Shown: positions 54,709 to 64,000 of the stretch, one piece after another
Layout of the letters: the number at the start of each line of letters is the position of its first letter
How positions within the stretch are numbered: the first letter of the stretch is position 1
Assembly: GCF_016864375.1 (NCBI RefSeq)
Contig: NZ_CP069354.1
Coordinates: forward strand, 2,749,501 to 2,813,500
Direction: 5' to 3'
Source of the DNA: Microvirga sp. VF16
Lineage (GTDB): Bacteria > Pseudomonadota > Alphaproteobacteria > Rhizobiales > Beijerinckiaceae
DNA: 64,000 bases
Program-made: the position numbers and the translations under genes
The notes under the pieces: model-generated
Databases searched by the model: none
The model's input: the letters and a program-made list of their open reading frames with translations, nothing else
What the model was told of the DNA's origin: nothing

Positions 54709-55019
54709 TTTAATGCCTCAGATGATTAGATAAAAACCTCACAAACCGCCATGCTTAGCCCGAACGTACGTGATTTTTATCTTTACGGCGAGTAAGGATA
54801 CAGAACCACTTGCTCACTGAACCGTACAGAGCGAGCGGAGATAAGAGCTGCATTCGAATTACCGAATAGGGATGTGTCAGTTCGCAACTCATAAAGTAGT
54901 CCCGCAGCCCATCTCTGCAGCACCTTCACACTCGGCAGTCAATAAGACTCGCTGAGCATCATATGACTCAGCATTCTACTATGTAAATTGAGAAGGGCAT
55001 ACTAAGGTTTGCCCGCTAG
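54709..55019. other. Intergenic region between methyltransferase and IS481
   Basis: Nothing recognisable is encoded here. It ends with the CTAG target duplication of the IS481 element. Confidence 0.55.
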
Positions 55020-56005
55020 GTGTCTGGATGCGAGACCTCCTTGGCGTGAGCGACGACCTGGAGGGCTTGAGGCAAAGCGTGTGGATCGGGTGGCTTCGCG
55101 CGCCGATTGGCCAGCTTCGGCTCAGCGACCAAGCGGCTTCGCACGACCTCGTCCGGTGATCGCCCCTTGAGCACGCGCTGGCGTCTTCTGTTGTAGGCTT
55201 GGTTGAAGCCCTTGAGCAGCGTCTCCAGATCCCCATGGCTGTAGATCGTGATGCCGAGCACTTCACGCTGCACCCGTCCATTGAAGCGCTCGGCGAGACC
55301 ATTCGTCTGCGGCGTATACGGCTTGGTCCTGCGATGCTCCACCTTCAACTGGTGGCAGGCGTCCTCGAAGCCATCAGCGGTAAAGCACGAGCCACGGTCG
55401 GTGAGCACGTGGGTGACCTTGAAGGGAAACGCGCGGATCGCTTCTTTGAGGAAGGCAATCGCGCTTATGGCCAGCTCGTCGTCTTTGACGGCCAGGTGCA
55501 CCCAGCGCGAGCAGCGGTCGATGGCGACATAGAGGAAGCGTTTGCGGCTCTCGCCATTGGCGGTTCTCAGCTTGGGCAGGTGTTTGATGTCCATGTGCAC
55601 GAAGCCGAGATCGTAGTCCTTGAAGGTGCCGCTCCGGCGCTGGCGCTGCTGCGCCGGTGGCAGGCGGCCTAAGCCTTCAGCCTTGAGGATGCGGTAGACC
55701 GCATCACGGTTGAGATGCGGCAGGAAATGCGTGACCACGAAGGTCAGATCGTCGAGCGGAAAGCCGGTGGCCTGCCTCAGGGCGCAGACGATGGCGCGTT
55801 CCTCCTCGGTGGCCCTCCAGGGCAGCTTGTGCGGCCGGCTGCTGTGGTCCTGACAGTCTTTGGGGCCGCGCTTGCGCCATTTGCGGACCGTCTCGGTGCT
55901 CACACTGAAGCGCTGGGCCAGCACGCCCGTCGGCTCGGATGAGCGGGCAATCTCCTGGCGGACGGCTGGAGTGGTGCGGGCTTGCGGATGAAGGGAGTGC
56001 ATCAT
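55016..56005 (-). CDS. IS481-family DDE transposase, 329 aa
   Basis: An HTH region (GVLAQRFSVSTETVRKWRKR) precedes the integrase core with Asp in GFVHMDIKHLPK, Asp in THVLTDRGSCFT and Glu in NGLAERFNGRVQREVLG. The C-terminal YNRRRQRVLKGRSPDE is typical. It looks intact. The stop codon TAG (complement of 55016-55018) lies in the CTAG target duplication, not in the element, so the gene depends on its insertion site for termination. Confidence 0.92.
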   Translation of the reverse strand: MMHSLHPQARTTPAVRQEIARSSEPTGVLAQRFSVSTETVRKWRKRGPKDCQDHSSRPHKLPWRATEEERAIVCALRQATGFPLDDLTFVVTHFLPHLNRDAVYRILKAEGLGRLPPAQQRQRRSGTFKDYDLGFVHMDIKHLPKLRTANGESRKRFLYVAIDRCSRWVHLAVKDDELAISAIAFLKEAIRAFPFKVTHVLTDRGSCFTADGFEDACHQLKVEHRRTKPYTPQTNGLAERFNGRVQREVLGITIYSHGDLETLLKGFNQAYNRRRQRVLKGRSPDEVVRSRLVAEPKLANRRAKPPDPHALPQALQVVAHAKEVSHPDT

Positions 56006-56110
56006 GTCCTCCTGCGATGAGGAGCTCGGCGCCGCAGGCCGTCAAAGCGCCAAGCATACTCCTCAATCGCGCAACGCACTTGGTCCCAACAACGTTCCGC
56101 CACCAGACAG
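55020..56110 (-). mobile_element. IS481-family element, 1091 bp, CTAG duplication
   Basis: The ends read GTGTCTGGATGCG (left) and CTGTCTGGTGGCG (right, complement). CTAG flanks both sides (55016-55019 and 56111-56114). Confidence 0.85.
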
Positions 56111-56262
56111 CTAGCACTACTTTGGCAGGTATGAGGAACTGGGCGAGCGCTGCCGACTTCTGCCATTGAAGGATTTTTCTGCGGGAGGTCGTCATGAGCA
56201 CCCTGATTTTTTGGGAACATGAACTTCAGTCCTAGCTTGAGCCCTTCCTCACCCCCCGCATC

Positions 56263-56508
56263 ATCCGGTCGAGCGGCCGCTCGCGGGCGTGCGCCGGCCA
56301 TTTCGCACAAAGCCAAGGCCACAAGAACCCGCCGGCTTTCTTGCCGAAGGCGCTCGATCGTGGGCGAGCTCGCATCGAGCAGACCTCCGGCAAGCGCAAG
56401 CGCTTCAAACGCGTCACCTTATGCGCTGACAAGACCGCCAAGAGCTTCGGCTCGTTCGTCGCCTGGGCTCTCAGTTTCATCCTGATCAAATCCGTCCGCA
56501 CGATCTAA
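56263..56508 (+). pseudogene. IS5-family transposase C-terminal fragment
   Basis: The frame reads NPPAFLPKALDRGRARIEQT, SGKRKRFKRVTLC and KTAKSFGSFVAWALSFILIK, then stops at 56506-56508. This is the C-terminal DDE Glu region (RIEQ) of an IS5-type transposase. The TAA stop is also the target of the IS5 element that follows. Confidence 0.82.
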
Positions 56509-57443
56509 GAGCCTGTCCGAGTGAAAGTTGAATCCGAGCAATGACTTGTGATTCACTGGTTGGCGCCGATTTGCGGAGGCGCCCATGTGGACCCCAGAGA
56601 GCCGAGGTCTCTACGCTCGCACAGGTTTGCGCTACCCGAGCGACCTGACGGATGCCGAATGGGATCTGGTGCGACCATTTCTGCTCCGTCGCACGAGGTC
56701 CGGGCCAGTCCCGGAGCGCTTGCGCGAGATCCTCAATGCCGTTCTGTACGTCTTGAGCACAGGCTGCCAATGGCGGGCTTTGCCCAAAGATCTGCCGCCG
56801 CGCGGCACCGTGCACGGCTGGTTCGTGCGCTGGCATTGCGATGGCGTGCTCGACCGCCTGCACTTCGCGCTCTACCAGCAGGTCCGCGAGCTTGAGGGAC
56901 GCCACGCCAGTCCCACCGCCGCGATCGTCGACAGCCAGAGTGTCAAGAGCGCCGAAAAAGGGGGAGGCGCATCGATCCGATCGGCTATGACGCGGCCAAG
57001 AAAGTCAAGGGCAAGAAGCGCCACCTTATCGTCGACACGCTGGGCCTGATGCTCGGGCTGAATGTGACACCGGCCGATGTGCAGGATCGGGATGGCTTTC
57101 TGCCGCTTCTGAAGAGTGTGCGGCGCGTGTTCGTGTTCCTGGAGCGCCTGTTTGCCGATGGCGCCTACAGCGGCACAGCAACAGCCGCGGCCGCGAAACG
57201 GACCGGCAAGGTGGTTCTGGAGATTGTCAAACGCTCGGAGGCAGCCAAAGGCTTCGGGGTGGTCGCGAAGCGGTGGATTGTCGAGAGAACCTTCGGGTGG
57301 CTCGGTCGCTGCCGCCGGCTGGTCAAGGATTTTGAGAACCTCACGCGCACGCAGCTGGCATTCGTGCAACTCGCCATGATCCGGCTCATGACCCGCAGGA
57401 TCGCAAGGCTTTGTCAAAGCTCATGAATCGCTCGGACCGACTC
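56509..57443 (+). mobile_element. IS5-family element, 935 bp, TAA duplication
   Basis: The ends read GAGCCTGTCCGAG and (complement) GAGTCGGTCCGAG, flanked by TAA at 56506-56508 and 57444-57446. Confidence 0.9.
56585..57426 (+). CDS. IS5-family transposase in two frames (-1 shift at A5G5)
   Basis: The first frame reads MWTPESRGLYARTGLRYPSD to AAIVDSQSVKSAEKGG (catalytic Asp in IVDSQS). After the A5G5 run (56955-56964) the -1 frame continues IDPIGYDAAKKVKGKKRHLI with VDTLG, FADGAYSG (second Asp) and WIVERTFGWLGRCRRL (Glu). The homologous protein is usually one frame, so this may be a one-base insertion rather than programmed shifting. The rest looks complete. Confidence 0.82.
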
Positions 57444-57613
57444 TAAGTCACGCGGTTAGCCCGATGAAGCCAGAGTTTAGAGTAATGTCCTAGTATACTG
57501 TCTCGGTCGGAAGGTTCAGGCTGATGGCTGACCGTGTGGTCCTGATCCTTCAAACTGGTCCATTCGGAGGGCAAATTTTTCGGGCACGCGAAGCCTGAGG
57601 AGAGGGCAGTGCC

Positions 57614-57930
57614 ATGAAGAAATAGCGCTACGCTGAAGAGCAGATCGTCCTTGCGTTGCGCGAAGCGGAAAGCGGCACTCCAGTGGTGAGGCGATCCGCA
57701 AGATGGGCATCACCGAGCGGAACTTTTATCGCTGGAAGAAGCAGTTTGCTGGCATGGGCGTAGCCAAGATCCGACGCCTCAAGATGCTTGAGGACAAGAC
57801 ACCCGGCTTAAGAAGCTCGTGGCGGATCCAACGAAGCGGAAAGTGGAGGAGAGATTCCGATGAGACGAGGCCGCATATGGCGCTCGGCGGCTTGACCCTG
57901 AACGCCTTCCTAACAAACTCACTAGGCCCG
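57614..57930 (+). pseudogene. IS3-family (IS407-type) remnant, OrfA with internal stop plus OrfB tail
   Basis: The frame reads MKK, stop, RYAEEQIVLALREAESGTPV, and after a shift IRKMGITERNFYRWKKQFAG with MGVAKIRRLKMLED. That is an IS407 OrfA with an early stop and a frameshift. A short OrfB tail-like piece (TRPHMALGGLTLNAF) follows directly, showing an internal deletion. Confidence 0.78.
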
Positions 57931-58420
57931 GAAAGTTACACAGACGGTGGATCACATCCAGGGGCAGGTCCACACAGGCCAGGATGGCTCTGCCTGTTTT
58001 GATCCATACGAAAGCGCGCGGCCTGCTATAGTGCTCGGCGATGTGGCGGTTAGCGGCCAACTGCAGATTGCTCGACGAGCTAAAGTCGCCACGCTGCGGC
58101 CGTGATTGGTCGACGCCGAGAAGATCATCTCAGCCGTGTTGAACCATGTTGCGATGCCGCAATTGAGGCGTTTTGAACAATATTAAGAAGCGAATTTTTG
58201 AGGGTTCTGTCACCAAAATTTATAACGCCGGGGAAATCGCCAGATAGGGTCGTTATAATTCGGCAGAGGTACTCCAATTTAAGGCCACTTAGCTGGAATA
58301 GCTCTGTCGGGAAAAACCTATCTTGATGATACTCTGACCCTGCTCTGGTATTGCTCGTGCACCAAGAGTTTAGATGTTGACAATACTTTTTGCGAGCGAT
58401 GCTTCCTGCGAAGGAATGTT
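57931..58420. other. Intergenic region upstream of the second asnB
   Basis: No supported gene. The sequence becomes AT-rich after about 58160 and probably carries the promoter of the asnB-GT4-wzy genes. Confidence 0.55.
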
Positions 58421-60385
58421 ATGTGTGGCATTGCTGGATTCCTATTCCCGACTAAGTATCATCATGACGAAATCTTCGACACTCTGCAGAAGATGACGGA
58501 TGCCTTAGTTGCCAGAGGACCTGATGATGAGGGTCATTGGATCGACATGGCTACCGGTGTCGCACTCGGTCATCGCCGTCTCAGCATCATCGATCTCTCA
58601 CCAGCCGGTCATCAGCCGATGATGTCCGCTAGTGGACGCTATGTTCTTATTTTTAATGGTGAGATCTATAACCATCTCGAAATTCGCCGAGAACTCGATA
58701 CTTCGGATGGAGAGTATAGATGTTCTGACACATGTACCGGATCAACATCTGTCAGAGGGAAATGGAGGAGTACATCGGACACAGAGAGCCTCCTTGCTGC
58801 AATTGATGCGTGGGGAGTGAATGGTGCCCTCATGCGATGTGTCGGCATGTTCTCAGTAGCTTTATGGGACAAGGCCGAACATACCTTAACGCTTGTTCGC
58901 GACCGTCTTGGCGAGAAACCTCTGTATTACGGATGGTCAAATGGAATGTTTATCTTTGCGTCTGAGTTGAAAGCATTCCATTCAATGCCCGGTTTCTCAG
59001 CTGCAATCGATAAGACGGCCCTGTGGCACTATTTCTGCCAAAGAGCTGTTCCTGCACCATACTCCATTTATGAGGGAATTCGTAAACTTGAGCCAGGTCA
59101 GATCCTTACTCTCCACATCGGGAGTGATTTAGGTCGCAGTCGCGTCGTGATAGAGAACTATTGGTCCCTCGAAGAGACCCTGAAAGCTGATGCATTTCGT
59201 GGTACAGCTAATGATGCGGTAGAGGAACTCGCCCGCCTTCTGAAGCAAGCTATCTCGCTGCAAATGGTGGCTGATGTACCTGTTGGTGCATTTCTGTCTG
59301 GTGGAATCGATTCCGCTACAGTTGTCGCTCTCATGCAGTCACTGTCCAACCGGACCATCCAGACCTATACAATGGCTTTCGAAGAGAATTCCTTCAATGA
59401 AGGCCCGTATGCCGCCGCCATAGCTCAATACCTGGGTACAAATCATACCGAACTTACTGTCACTACATCAGAAGCACTCACCATTATCCCGCGCTTGCCG
59501 GATATCTGGGATGAACCTTTTGCTGATAGTTCCCAGATTCCGACCGCTATCCTGACAGCTCTCGCGCGACGTAACGTGACCGTTGCTCTTAGCGGCGATG
59601 GCGGGGACGAATTGTTCTGTGGCTACAAGAGACAACTCACGGCAGCCGCCCTCGAGCGAATTCCGGCAAAAAACCTCGTTGGAGCTCTGCTCTTTGCATT
59701 CAATTCACCGAGGATGCAAATGCATCTCCGCTCGCTGCCTTTAGGACTCGGCCCCAAAACTGCTGCAAGCCGCCTCGCGATTCTCTCGGATGTTTTTACC
59801 TACAATGATCCCGCTGAGCGCTACATGGCGTTTTCGTACGATTCGGAATTTTCCGATAGAATGGTCAGAGGAGTTTCAGAGTGCCGGTTAGAGGCTGTAG
59901 GCACAAAGACGGCCGCGGCACGGGACATACTTTCGCTTGTATCGGCAGTTGATACCGCAACTTATCTTCCAACAGATATTCTAACGAAAGTTGATCGGGC
60001 CGCAATGGCGGTCAGCCTTGAGACACGAGTTCCATTCCTTGATCATCGTGTTGTCGAGTTCGCATTCTCATTGCCTTCATCGTTCAAAGTACGAAATAAT
60101 GAGAGCAAATGGCCACTGCGGCAGATACTCCGTGAATATGTGCCATCCGGTTTATTCGATCGGCCGAAGATGGGTTTTGGTGTTCCCATTCGCGACTGGC
60201 TAAGGGGGCCGCTCCGGTCATGGGCCGCAGACTTGCTTCTGTTGGGGAACTCTCGTGACGATATTTTGGACAAGAAGCTAATCGAGAGAATATGGCGCGA
60301 CCATCAGTCTGGAGCATGGGATTACGCAGAGCACTTATGGCGTGTCCTGATGTTCCGTGCGTGGCAGATGCGATATGAGCGATAG
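58421..60385 (+). CDS. Asparagine synthetase-like glutamine amidotransferase (AsnB family), second copy, 654 aa
   Basis: This protein has the same domain layout as that at 24820 but is clearly divergent. The glutaminase nucleophile is Cys2 (MCGIAGFLFP). HRRLSIIDLSPAGHQPM, FNGEIYNHLEIRREL, the PP-loop FLSGGIDSATVV, LSGDGGDELFCGY and LTKVDRAAMAVSLETRVPFL are all present. It has an extra Cys/Ser-rich stretch of roughly ten residues before WRSTSDTESL. It is expected to amidate a uronic acid or similar carboxylate of the glycan. GAAGGA precedes ATG 58421. The following GT4 gene overlaps its 3' end by 11 bp. Confidence 0.9.
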   Translation: MCGIAGFLFPTKYHHDEIFDTLQKMTDALVARGPDDEGHWIDMATGVALGHRRLSIIDLSPAGHQPMMSASGRYVLIFNGEIYNHLEIRRELDTSDGEYRCSDTCTGSTSVRGKWRSTSDTESLLAAIDAWGVNGALMRCVGMFSVALWDKAEHTLTLVRDRLGEKPLYYGWSNGMFIFASELKAFHSMPGFSAAIDKTALWHYFCQRAVPAPYSIYEGIRKLEPGQILTLHIGSDLGRSRVVIENYWSLEETLKADAFRGTANDAVEELARLLKQAISLQMVADVPVGAFLSGGIDSATVVALMQSLSNRTIQTYTMAFEENSFNEGPYAAAIAQYLGTNHTELTVTTSEALTIIPRLPDIWDEPFADSSQIPTAILTALARRNVTVALSGDGGDELFCGYKRQLTAAALERIPAKNLVGALLFAFNSPRMQMHLRSLPLGLGPKTAASRLAILSDVFTYNDPAERYMAFSYDSEFSDRMVRGVSECRLEAVGTKTAAARDILSLVSAVDTATYLPTDILTKVDRAAMAVSLETRVPFLDHRVVEFAFSLPSSFKVRNNESKWPLRQILREYVPSGLFDRPKMGFGVPIRDWLRGPLRSWAADLLLLGNSRDDILDKKLIERIWRDHQSGAWDYAEHLWRVLMFRAWQMRYER

Positions 60386-61556
60386 AACAATACGTATCCT
60401 GTTCATTCTTCCATCGCTTACCGCTGGAGGAGCTGAACGTGTTGTTTTGACATTGTTGCGGAACTTATCTCGGGATAAGTTCGATGTCGCGTTGTTGATT
60501 GTCAGCAATAATGATGCTGTACTCGTTGATGAGGTTCCATCCGACATCCAGGTGTTCGATATAAAGGCTCGACGTCTGCGTCTTGGGCTTACCAAAATTC
60601 TAGAGCATTTGTGGAGGCTCCAACCCGATATCGTGTTTTCAACCCTCGACTATCTAAATGTTGCGCTTGGGTTTACCCGTCCATTCTGGCCACGGCATAC
60701 CCGCCTGATTGCTCGTCCTACGATTCTTTTTAGTGCGGACCTTAGAATGCGCCGCAGACCTGGCTTATGGCGCGCAGTGAATAGACTTGTTCTCCCTCAC
60801 ATTGACTTGATGGTGTTTCAATCAACAGCAATGGAGCAGGATTATCGCCGCTCGTTGAATTGGCATGATGGGCCTGCGGCTGTCATTCATAACCCACTCG
60901 ACTTCACTTTTATACAGAGAGGGATTCTCGAGCCTGCAAACACCGGACTTGACCCAGGCAAATTCAATCTTGTAGCAGCCGGTAGGCTAGAAGAGCAGAA
61001 AGGTTTTGACCTCGCTATAGAGGCTATTGCGCTAACCCGCAATGGCAATGTCAATTTGACTATTCTTGGGGACGGATCTTTGCGTCAGTCTTTAGAAAGT
61101 CTTATTATTAAACAGAAGGTGCAGGATAGGGTGAGGTTGCTTGGTTATATCCACAATCCTTATCCATATTATTCCCAAGCTGATGGATTTCTGCTGTCCT
61201 CTAGGTTTGAAGGTTTTCCAAACGTGGTTCTCGAAGCGCTGGCCTGTCGGACAGCTATTGTGGCAACGCCTGTAGCTGGATTAGAAAGTGTTCTCGAAAA
61301 GATCCCGGAATGTCTTCTTTCTGAGGATTGCACTCCAGACGCTCTCGCCAAGGCAATAGATCTTTTCGTAAATCAGGGGCGCTGTAGGGTACGTCCTGAT
61401 GCCGTCAGAAATTTCGATGTGCAGCATATTGTAGCGCATTATGAGCGGGTATTTGTTGAAACCCATCTTCTCGATCGTCAGCACCGGATGCGCTCCCAAA
61501 TGAAGAGTCTCAGTCCTCCCGTTGAAGCGCCGTCTAGCTTATCAAACGACCAATGA
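60375..61556 (+). CDS. Glycosyltransferase family 4 (GT-B fold), 393 aa
   Basis: A retaining-type GT4. The N-terminus is ILFILPSLTAGGAERVVLTL with the GGAE motif. The donor domain has FNLVAAGRLEEQKGFDLAIE, LTILGDGSLRQSLES and SSRFEGFPNVVLEALACRTA (EX7E motif). ATG 60375 lies inside the asnB end and is preferred to 60357. Translation is coupled to asnB, forming the second AsnB-GT4 pair of the window (gene order reversed compared with 23699-26811). Confidence 0.9.
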   Translation: MSDRTIRILFILPSLTAGGAERVVLTLLRNLSRDKFDVALLIVSNNDAVLVDEVPSDIQVFDIKARRLRLGLTKILEHLWRLQPDIVFSTLDYLNVALGFTRPFWPRHTRLIARPTILFSADLRMRRRPGLWRAVNRLVLPHIDLMVFQSTAMEQDYRRSLNWHDGPAAVIHNPLDFTFIQRGILEPANTGLDPGKFNLVAAGRLEEQKGFDLAIEAIALTRNGNVNLTILGDGSLRQSLESLIIKQKVQDRVRLLGYIHNPYPYYSQADGFLLSSRFEGFPNVVLEALACRTAIVATPVAGLESVLEKIPECLLSEDCTPDALAKAIDLFVNQGRCRVRPDAVRNFDVQHIVAHYERVFVETHLLDRQHRMRSQMKSLSPPVEAPSSLSNDQ

Positions 61557-61610
61557 TCCGGTTTCGTGGCACCCACTATCTGATAAATCTTGGATTGGCT
61601 AAGAAAGCGA

Positions 61611-62903
61611 ATGTCAAGCTCCGCCCATATACCGAAAAGATCTCTTGATCCCCTGGGCTTGTGTCTGCTGCTTTTTACAGGCCTTAATTTAAACGGTATC
61701 GGCGCCAAATTTATCGGCGGAGAGTCGCTATTTTCTCCAATAGCGCTTGTTCTGACGCTTATTCTGCTCATCAAATACGCGAGAATCGAGCGTGTGCGAT
61801 ATATTTACTTTTTTGCGCTCGCGACAATATGTGTCTACTTGTTTGCCGGTTCGATTCCACCCTTAACGAGAGGAGAGATAAAAGTAGAGTATTTATCGCT
61901 TTATACAACAAGTATTATTTTGATGTCGGCAGTTTATTTTTGGATTGTCAGCAAAGATGAAGGTGGGCGGCTCCAGATTCTCTATGCATTCAAGTGGATC
62001 CTGATAACTGCATGTGTATTTATTATTCTTTCGGAATTTTTGCGGCCATACGAAGTTGTCCATGAACTCAGTGCTGCATATAGCTCCCAGTTAGAGGACG
62101 GAAGGGATCGCGCCAGCGGCTCCTTTGAAAACCCGAATGAGGCAGCTGCAGTCGCTCTATACTGCCTCGTCTTAGTCGTGGCCTTGCCATCGAAGTATGG
62201 GCTTGGAAAATTATTTCAGTGCGGTGTGGCGTTTGTCGCACTTGTAATGACCTTCTCCAAGGCCGCAATGCTCGGTGCCATCATTCTTACGGCGGCCTTC
62301 CTGCTTACAAAAAGATCTCTAAGAGCCAAGATATCAGTACTACTAACGTTCCTCACTGGCGTAATTATTTTATGGTTCGCATATGAACAAGATCTGTTCC
62401 ATTTTTCGATAGAACAACGCGAGAGATTGGCCGATGTTCTCAACCTTGCAGGTGGCGAGATCACGGATAGGACGACAACGATGCGCAATGTTCTCCTGCA
62501 ATATGGCGTTGAGAAAATCAGAGAAGTTTTTCCGTGGGGGGCAGGCCTAGGCGAATTGCACGCGATGGAAGGTAGCATCCGCAAGGTATCATCTGGCGGG
62601 ATAGAGACAACCAGATGGCTGGGTGTTCATAATACTTTCCTGACAATCCTCGGGGAGGGGGGCGTAATTCCATTTATGATGCTATTGATTCTCCTATGTT
62701 GCTTGATGATTGCTGGAAGAAGGTCGCAATATCGTGACATAATTTGGGGATTCACAATAGTATTCATGATTGAGTTATCTGCCGGGCATCATATACTCAT
62801 GCTTCGCTATGCAGATACTGTATTGGCGATTGCGATCGCACTAGCAGTTTCCTCGAGGCAGGGCTTTGTAAGGAACTTATCTCTATCCGGGCAGGTATGC
62901 TGA
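61611..62903 (+). CDS. Wzy/O-antigen ligase-type polymerase, 430 aa
   Basis: An integral membrane protein with about ten to twelve hydrophobic segments and a large periplasmic loop. The Wzy_C-type signature is visible: RASGSFENPNEAAAVALYCL, then the loop with PWGAGLGELHAM and WLGVHNTFLTILGEGGVIPF. It would join repeat units in the periplasm after flipping. ATG 61611 (MSSSAHIPKRSLD) is chosen; a TTG start at 61590 is possible. It follows the GT4 gene by 54 bp and probably belongs to the same operon. Confidence 0.87.
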   Translation: MSSSAHIPKRSLDPLGLCLLLFTGLNLNGIGAKFIGGESLFSPIALVLTLILLIKYARIERVRYIYFFALATICVYLFAGSIPPLTRGEIKVEYLSLYTTSIILMSAVYFWIVSKDEGGRLQILYAFKWILITACVFIILSEFLRPYEVVHELSAAYSSQLEDGRDRASGSFENPNEAAAVALYCLVLVVALPSKYGLGKLFQCGVAFVALVMTFSKAAMLGAIILTAAFLLTKRSLRAKISVLLTFLTGVIILWFAYEQDLFHFSIEQRERLADVLNLAGGEITDRTTTMRNVLLQYGVEKIREVFPWGAGLGELHAMEGSIRKVSSGGIETTRWLGVHNTFLTILGEGGVIPFMMLLILLCCLMIAGRRSQYRDIIWGFTIVFMIELSAGHHILMLRYADTVLAIAIALAVSSRQGFVRNLSLSGQVC

Positions 62904-63126
62904 GCTCCTCAAGCCACGACGCGAGCCGCTATTCTCTTTGAACTTATAATCTTCAGCGCCCGGAATGGCGCCGTTAGGCCCGTCGCCGCAACAAGATCTC
63001 TTAAGGTGCAACCCAGAAGAGTGACTGTCGAGTGAGTTGTCCAAGGTGATAGGATTAGAGTGTTGGACTTGGCGTTTACGGCTGGTCAAGAGCCTCTCTT
63101 CAGCAAGTAGAAAAGGCGATGCGAGC

Positions 63127-64000
63127 ATGGGTAGCATGCTACTCACGGGTGACACGACGCTTTCCGGAATTGGTCGAGCACTTCAAAAACAATTCGGCGC
63201 AAAGTCGTCTTGGATTGTAAAGGAGGCAAATTTCAACTCCTGGCGAATCGAGGCGGTCGATCCTCAATCATCCTTTCACCGCGAACCAACAGACTTTCTG
63301 ATATACATTCTTTCTCCGCGCATCCTGACAGATCTGCCAGATGCAGAGAATGTCTTCGAAGAATTCTTGTCCGGATTGCAGCATCTGGCAGGCATGACAC
63401 GAGTTCTGTGTACAACGCTCGTCGTCGATCCGTTCCAAGTGCAACCCTTGTATGAGACGCTTCGTCTTCAGAAGAGAGCAGATGACATCAACGCCAAGCT
63501 GCGTCTGTTCATGGAAGCACACAATTGGTTCAATCTAATTGATCAAGCCGCGCTCTTTATGACACATGGTATCGCGTCCCTCACCGACCCTCGCTTTGAG
63601 ATGTTGGGACGTATGTACTATTCTCCGAAGGGTGTGAGACTGCTCGGCGAAGCCGTTGAGCGCGCTACGTTGGCTCTCACTCGGCCTCCTAAAAAAGTGT
63701 TGGTCTTGGATCTCGACAACACCCTATGGGGAGGAGTTCTCGGGGAGGATGGGATTACTGGTATCAGGGTGGGTGGCGAGGGACTTGGCTACGCATTTTC
63801 CCGCTTCCAGCGCACGCTCGAAACTCTCAAGCAGAACGGGATACTTCTGGCAATCTGCAGTAAGAATGAAGAAGAAGATGCATTGCGGGCGATAGCGCAA
63901 CATCCGGATATGCAGCTCAGGATCAACGATTTTGTTACGCATAGGATCAACTGGAAGCCCAAGAGTGAGAACCTCCGCAGCATTGCGGAGGAGCTTAACC
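63127..64000 (+). CDS. FkbH-like HAD-superfamily protein (partial, 3' end outside window)
   Basis: The frame is open from ATG 63127 to the window end. The N-terminal part (LLTGDTTLSGIGRALQKQFG) resembles the SGNH-like region of FkbH-type proteins. The HAD domain follows with motif 1 KVLVLDLDNTLWGGVLGEDG and motif 2-like LLAICSKNEEEDA. FkbH enzymes load a phosphoglycerate-derived three-carbon unit onto an acyl carrier protein; relatives in polysaccharide clusters are thought to act in acyl decoration. Next to Wzy it may supply such a group; an ACP and acyltransferase would be expected downstream. MLLTGDTT at 63136 is an alternative start. Confidence 0.83.
   Translation, partial: MGSMLLTGDTTLSGIGRALQKQFGAKSSWIVKEANFNSWRIEAVDPQSSFHREPTDFLIYILSPRILTDLPDAENVFEEFLSGLQHLAGMTRVLCTTLVVDPFQVQPLYETLRLQKRADDINAKLRLFMEAHNWFNLIDQAALFMTHGIASLTDPRFEMLGRMYYSPKGVRLLGEAVERATLALTRPPKKVLVLDLDNTLWGGVLGEDGITGIRVGGEGLGYAFSRFQRTLETLKQNGILLAICSKNEEEDALRAIAQHPDMQLRINDFVTHRINWKPKSENLRSIAEELN

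Noticed and set aside
1..64000. CRISPR array, prophage, toxin-antitoxin or defence island
   Set aside because: No spaced repeat arrays, phage structural genes or recognisable defence proteins were found; the accessory content is polysaccharide synthesis and transposable elements.

Overview
The window is an insertion-sequence-riddled exopolysaccharide/capsule locus from an alphaproteobacterium. The Hyphomicrobiales are most likely, and the IS repertoire, the DUF5372/recombinase cassette and the OruR-type AraC regulator suggest Methylobacteriaceae such as Methylobacterium or Microvirga; this placement is inference. The polysaccharide genes look lower in GC than the GC-rich IS elements that separate them. 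No rRNA, tRNA, CRISPR array or phage genes were seen.

Polysaccharide genes. The left edge carries the end of a BY-type tyrosine autokinase, then a secreted RTX polysaccharide lyase, an AraC-family regulator, a NodB-type deacetylase and a CelD/FemAB-type acyltransferase (1-10043). The middle holds a lyase paralog and an aldo/keto reductase (13965-16650), an outer-membrane export protein (19891), then GT4, an AsnB amidotransferase, an ATP-grasp ligase, a metallophosphoesterase, a second CelD-type acyltransferase and a VanZ-like protein (23699-33406). A GT2 and a Wzx-type flippase follow (35170-37668). The right side has nucleotide-sugar genes: SDR epimerase/dehydratase, UDP-sugar dehydrogenase, initiating sugar-phosphate transferase, DegT aminotransferase, nucleotidyltransferase and a methyltransferase (48188-54708). 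It ends with a second AsnB, an overlapping GT4, a Wzy-type polymerase and an FkbH-like HAD protein that runs off the window (58421-64000). Together these describe a Wzx/Wzy-dependent pathway: activated sugar synthesis, transfer to undecaprenyl phosphate, chain assembly, amide/acyl/methyl decoration, flipping, polymerisation, export under BY-kinase control, and trimming by lyase and deacetylase.

Mobile DNA. There are four IS110-family copies, five full-length IS630-type copies, two intact IS5-family elements, IS481, IS66 and an IS21, plus many fragments of IS3, IS5, IS630 and IS1182. Several boundaries can be read to the base. Two IS110 copies sit inside the terminal repeat of an IS630 element, and one of these nests carries a third element. 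The IS21 istA gene is split by a compact 3.3-kb element encoding a DUF5372 protein, an HTH protein, a small protein and a large serine recombinase. Removing that element restores the istA frame exactly.

Most notable points: the serine-recombinase element; a 570-bp identical tract shared by two otherwise divergent lyase genes (apparent gene conversion); IS110 targeting of IS630 ends with candidate bridge-RNA regions; transposases whose stop codon is supplied by the target duplication; and two AsnB-GT4 modules.
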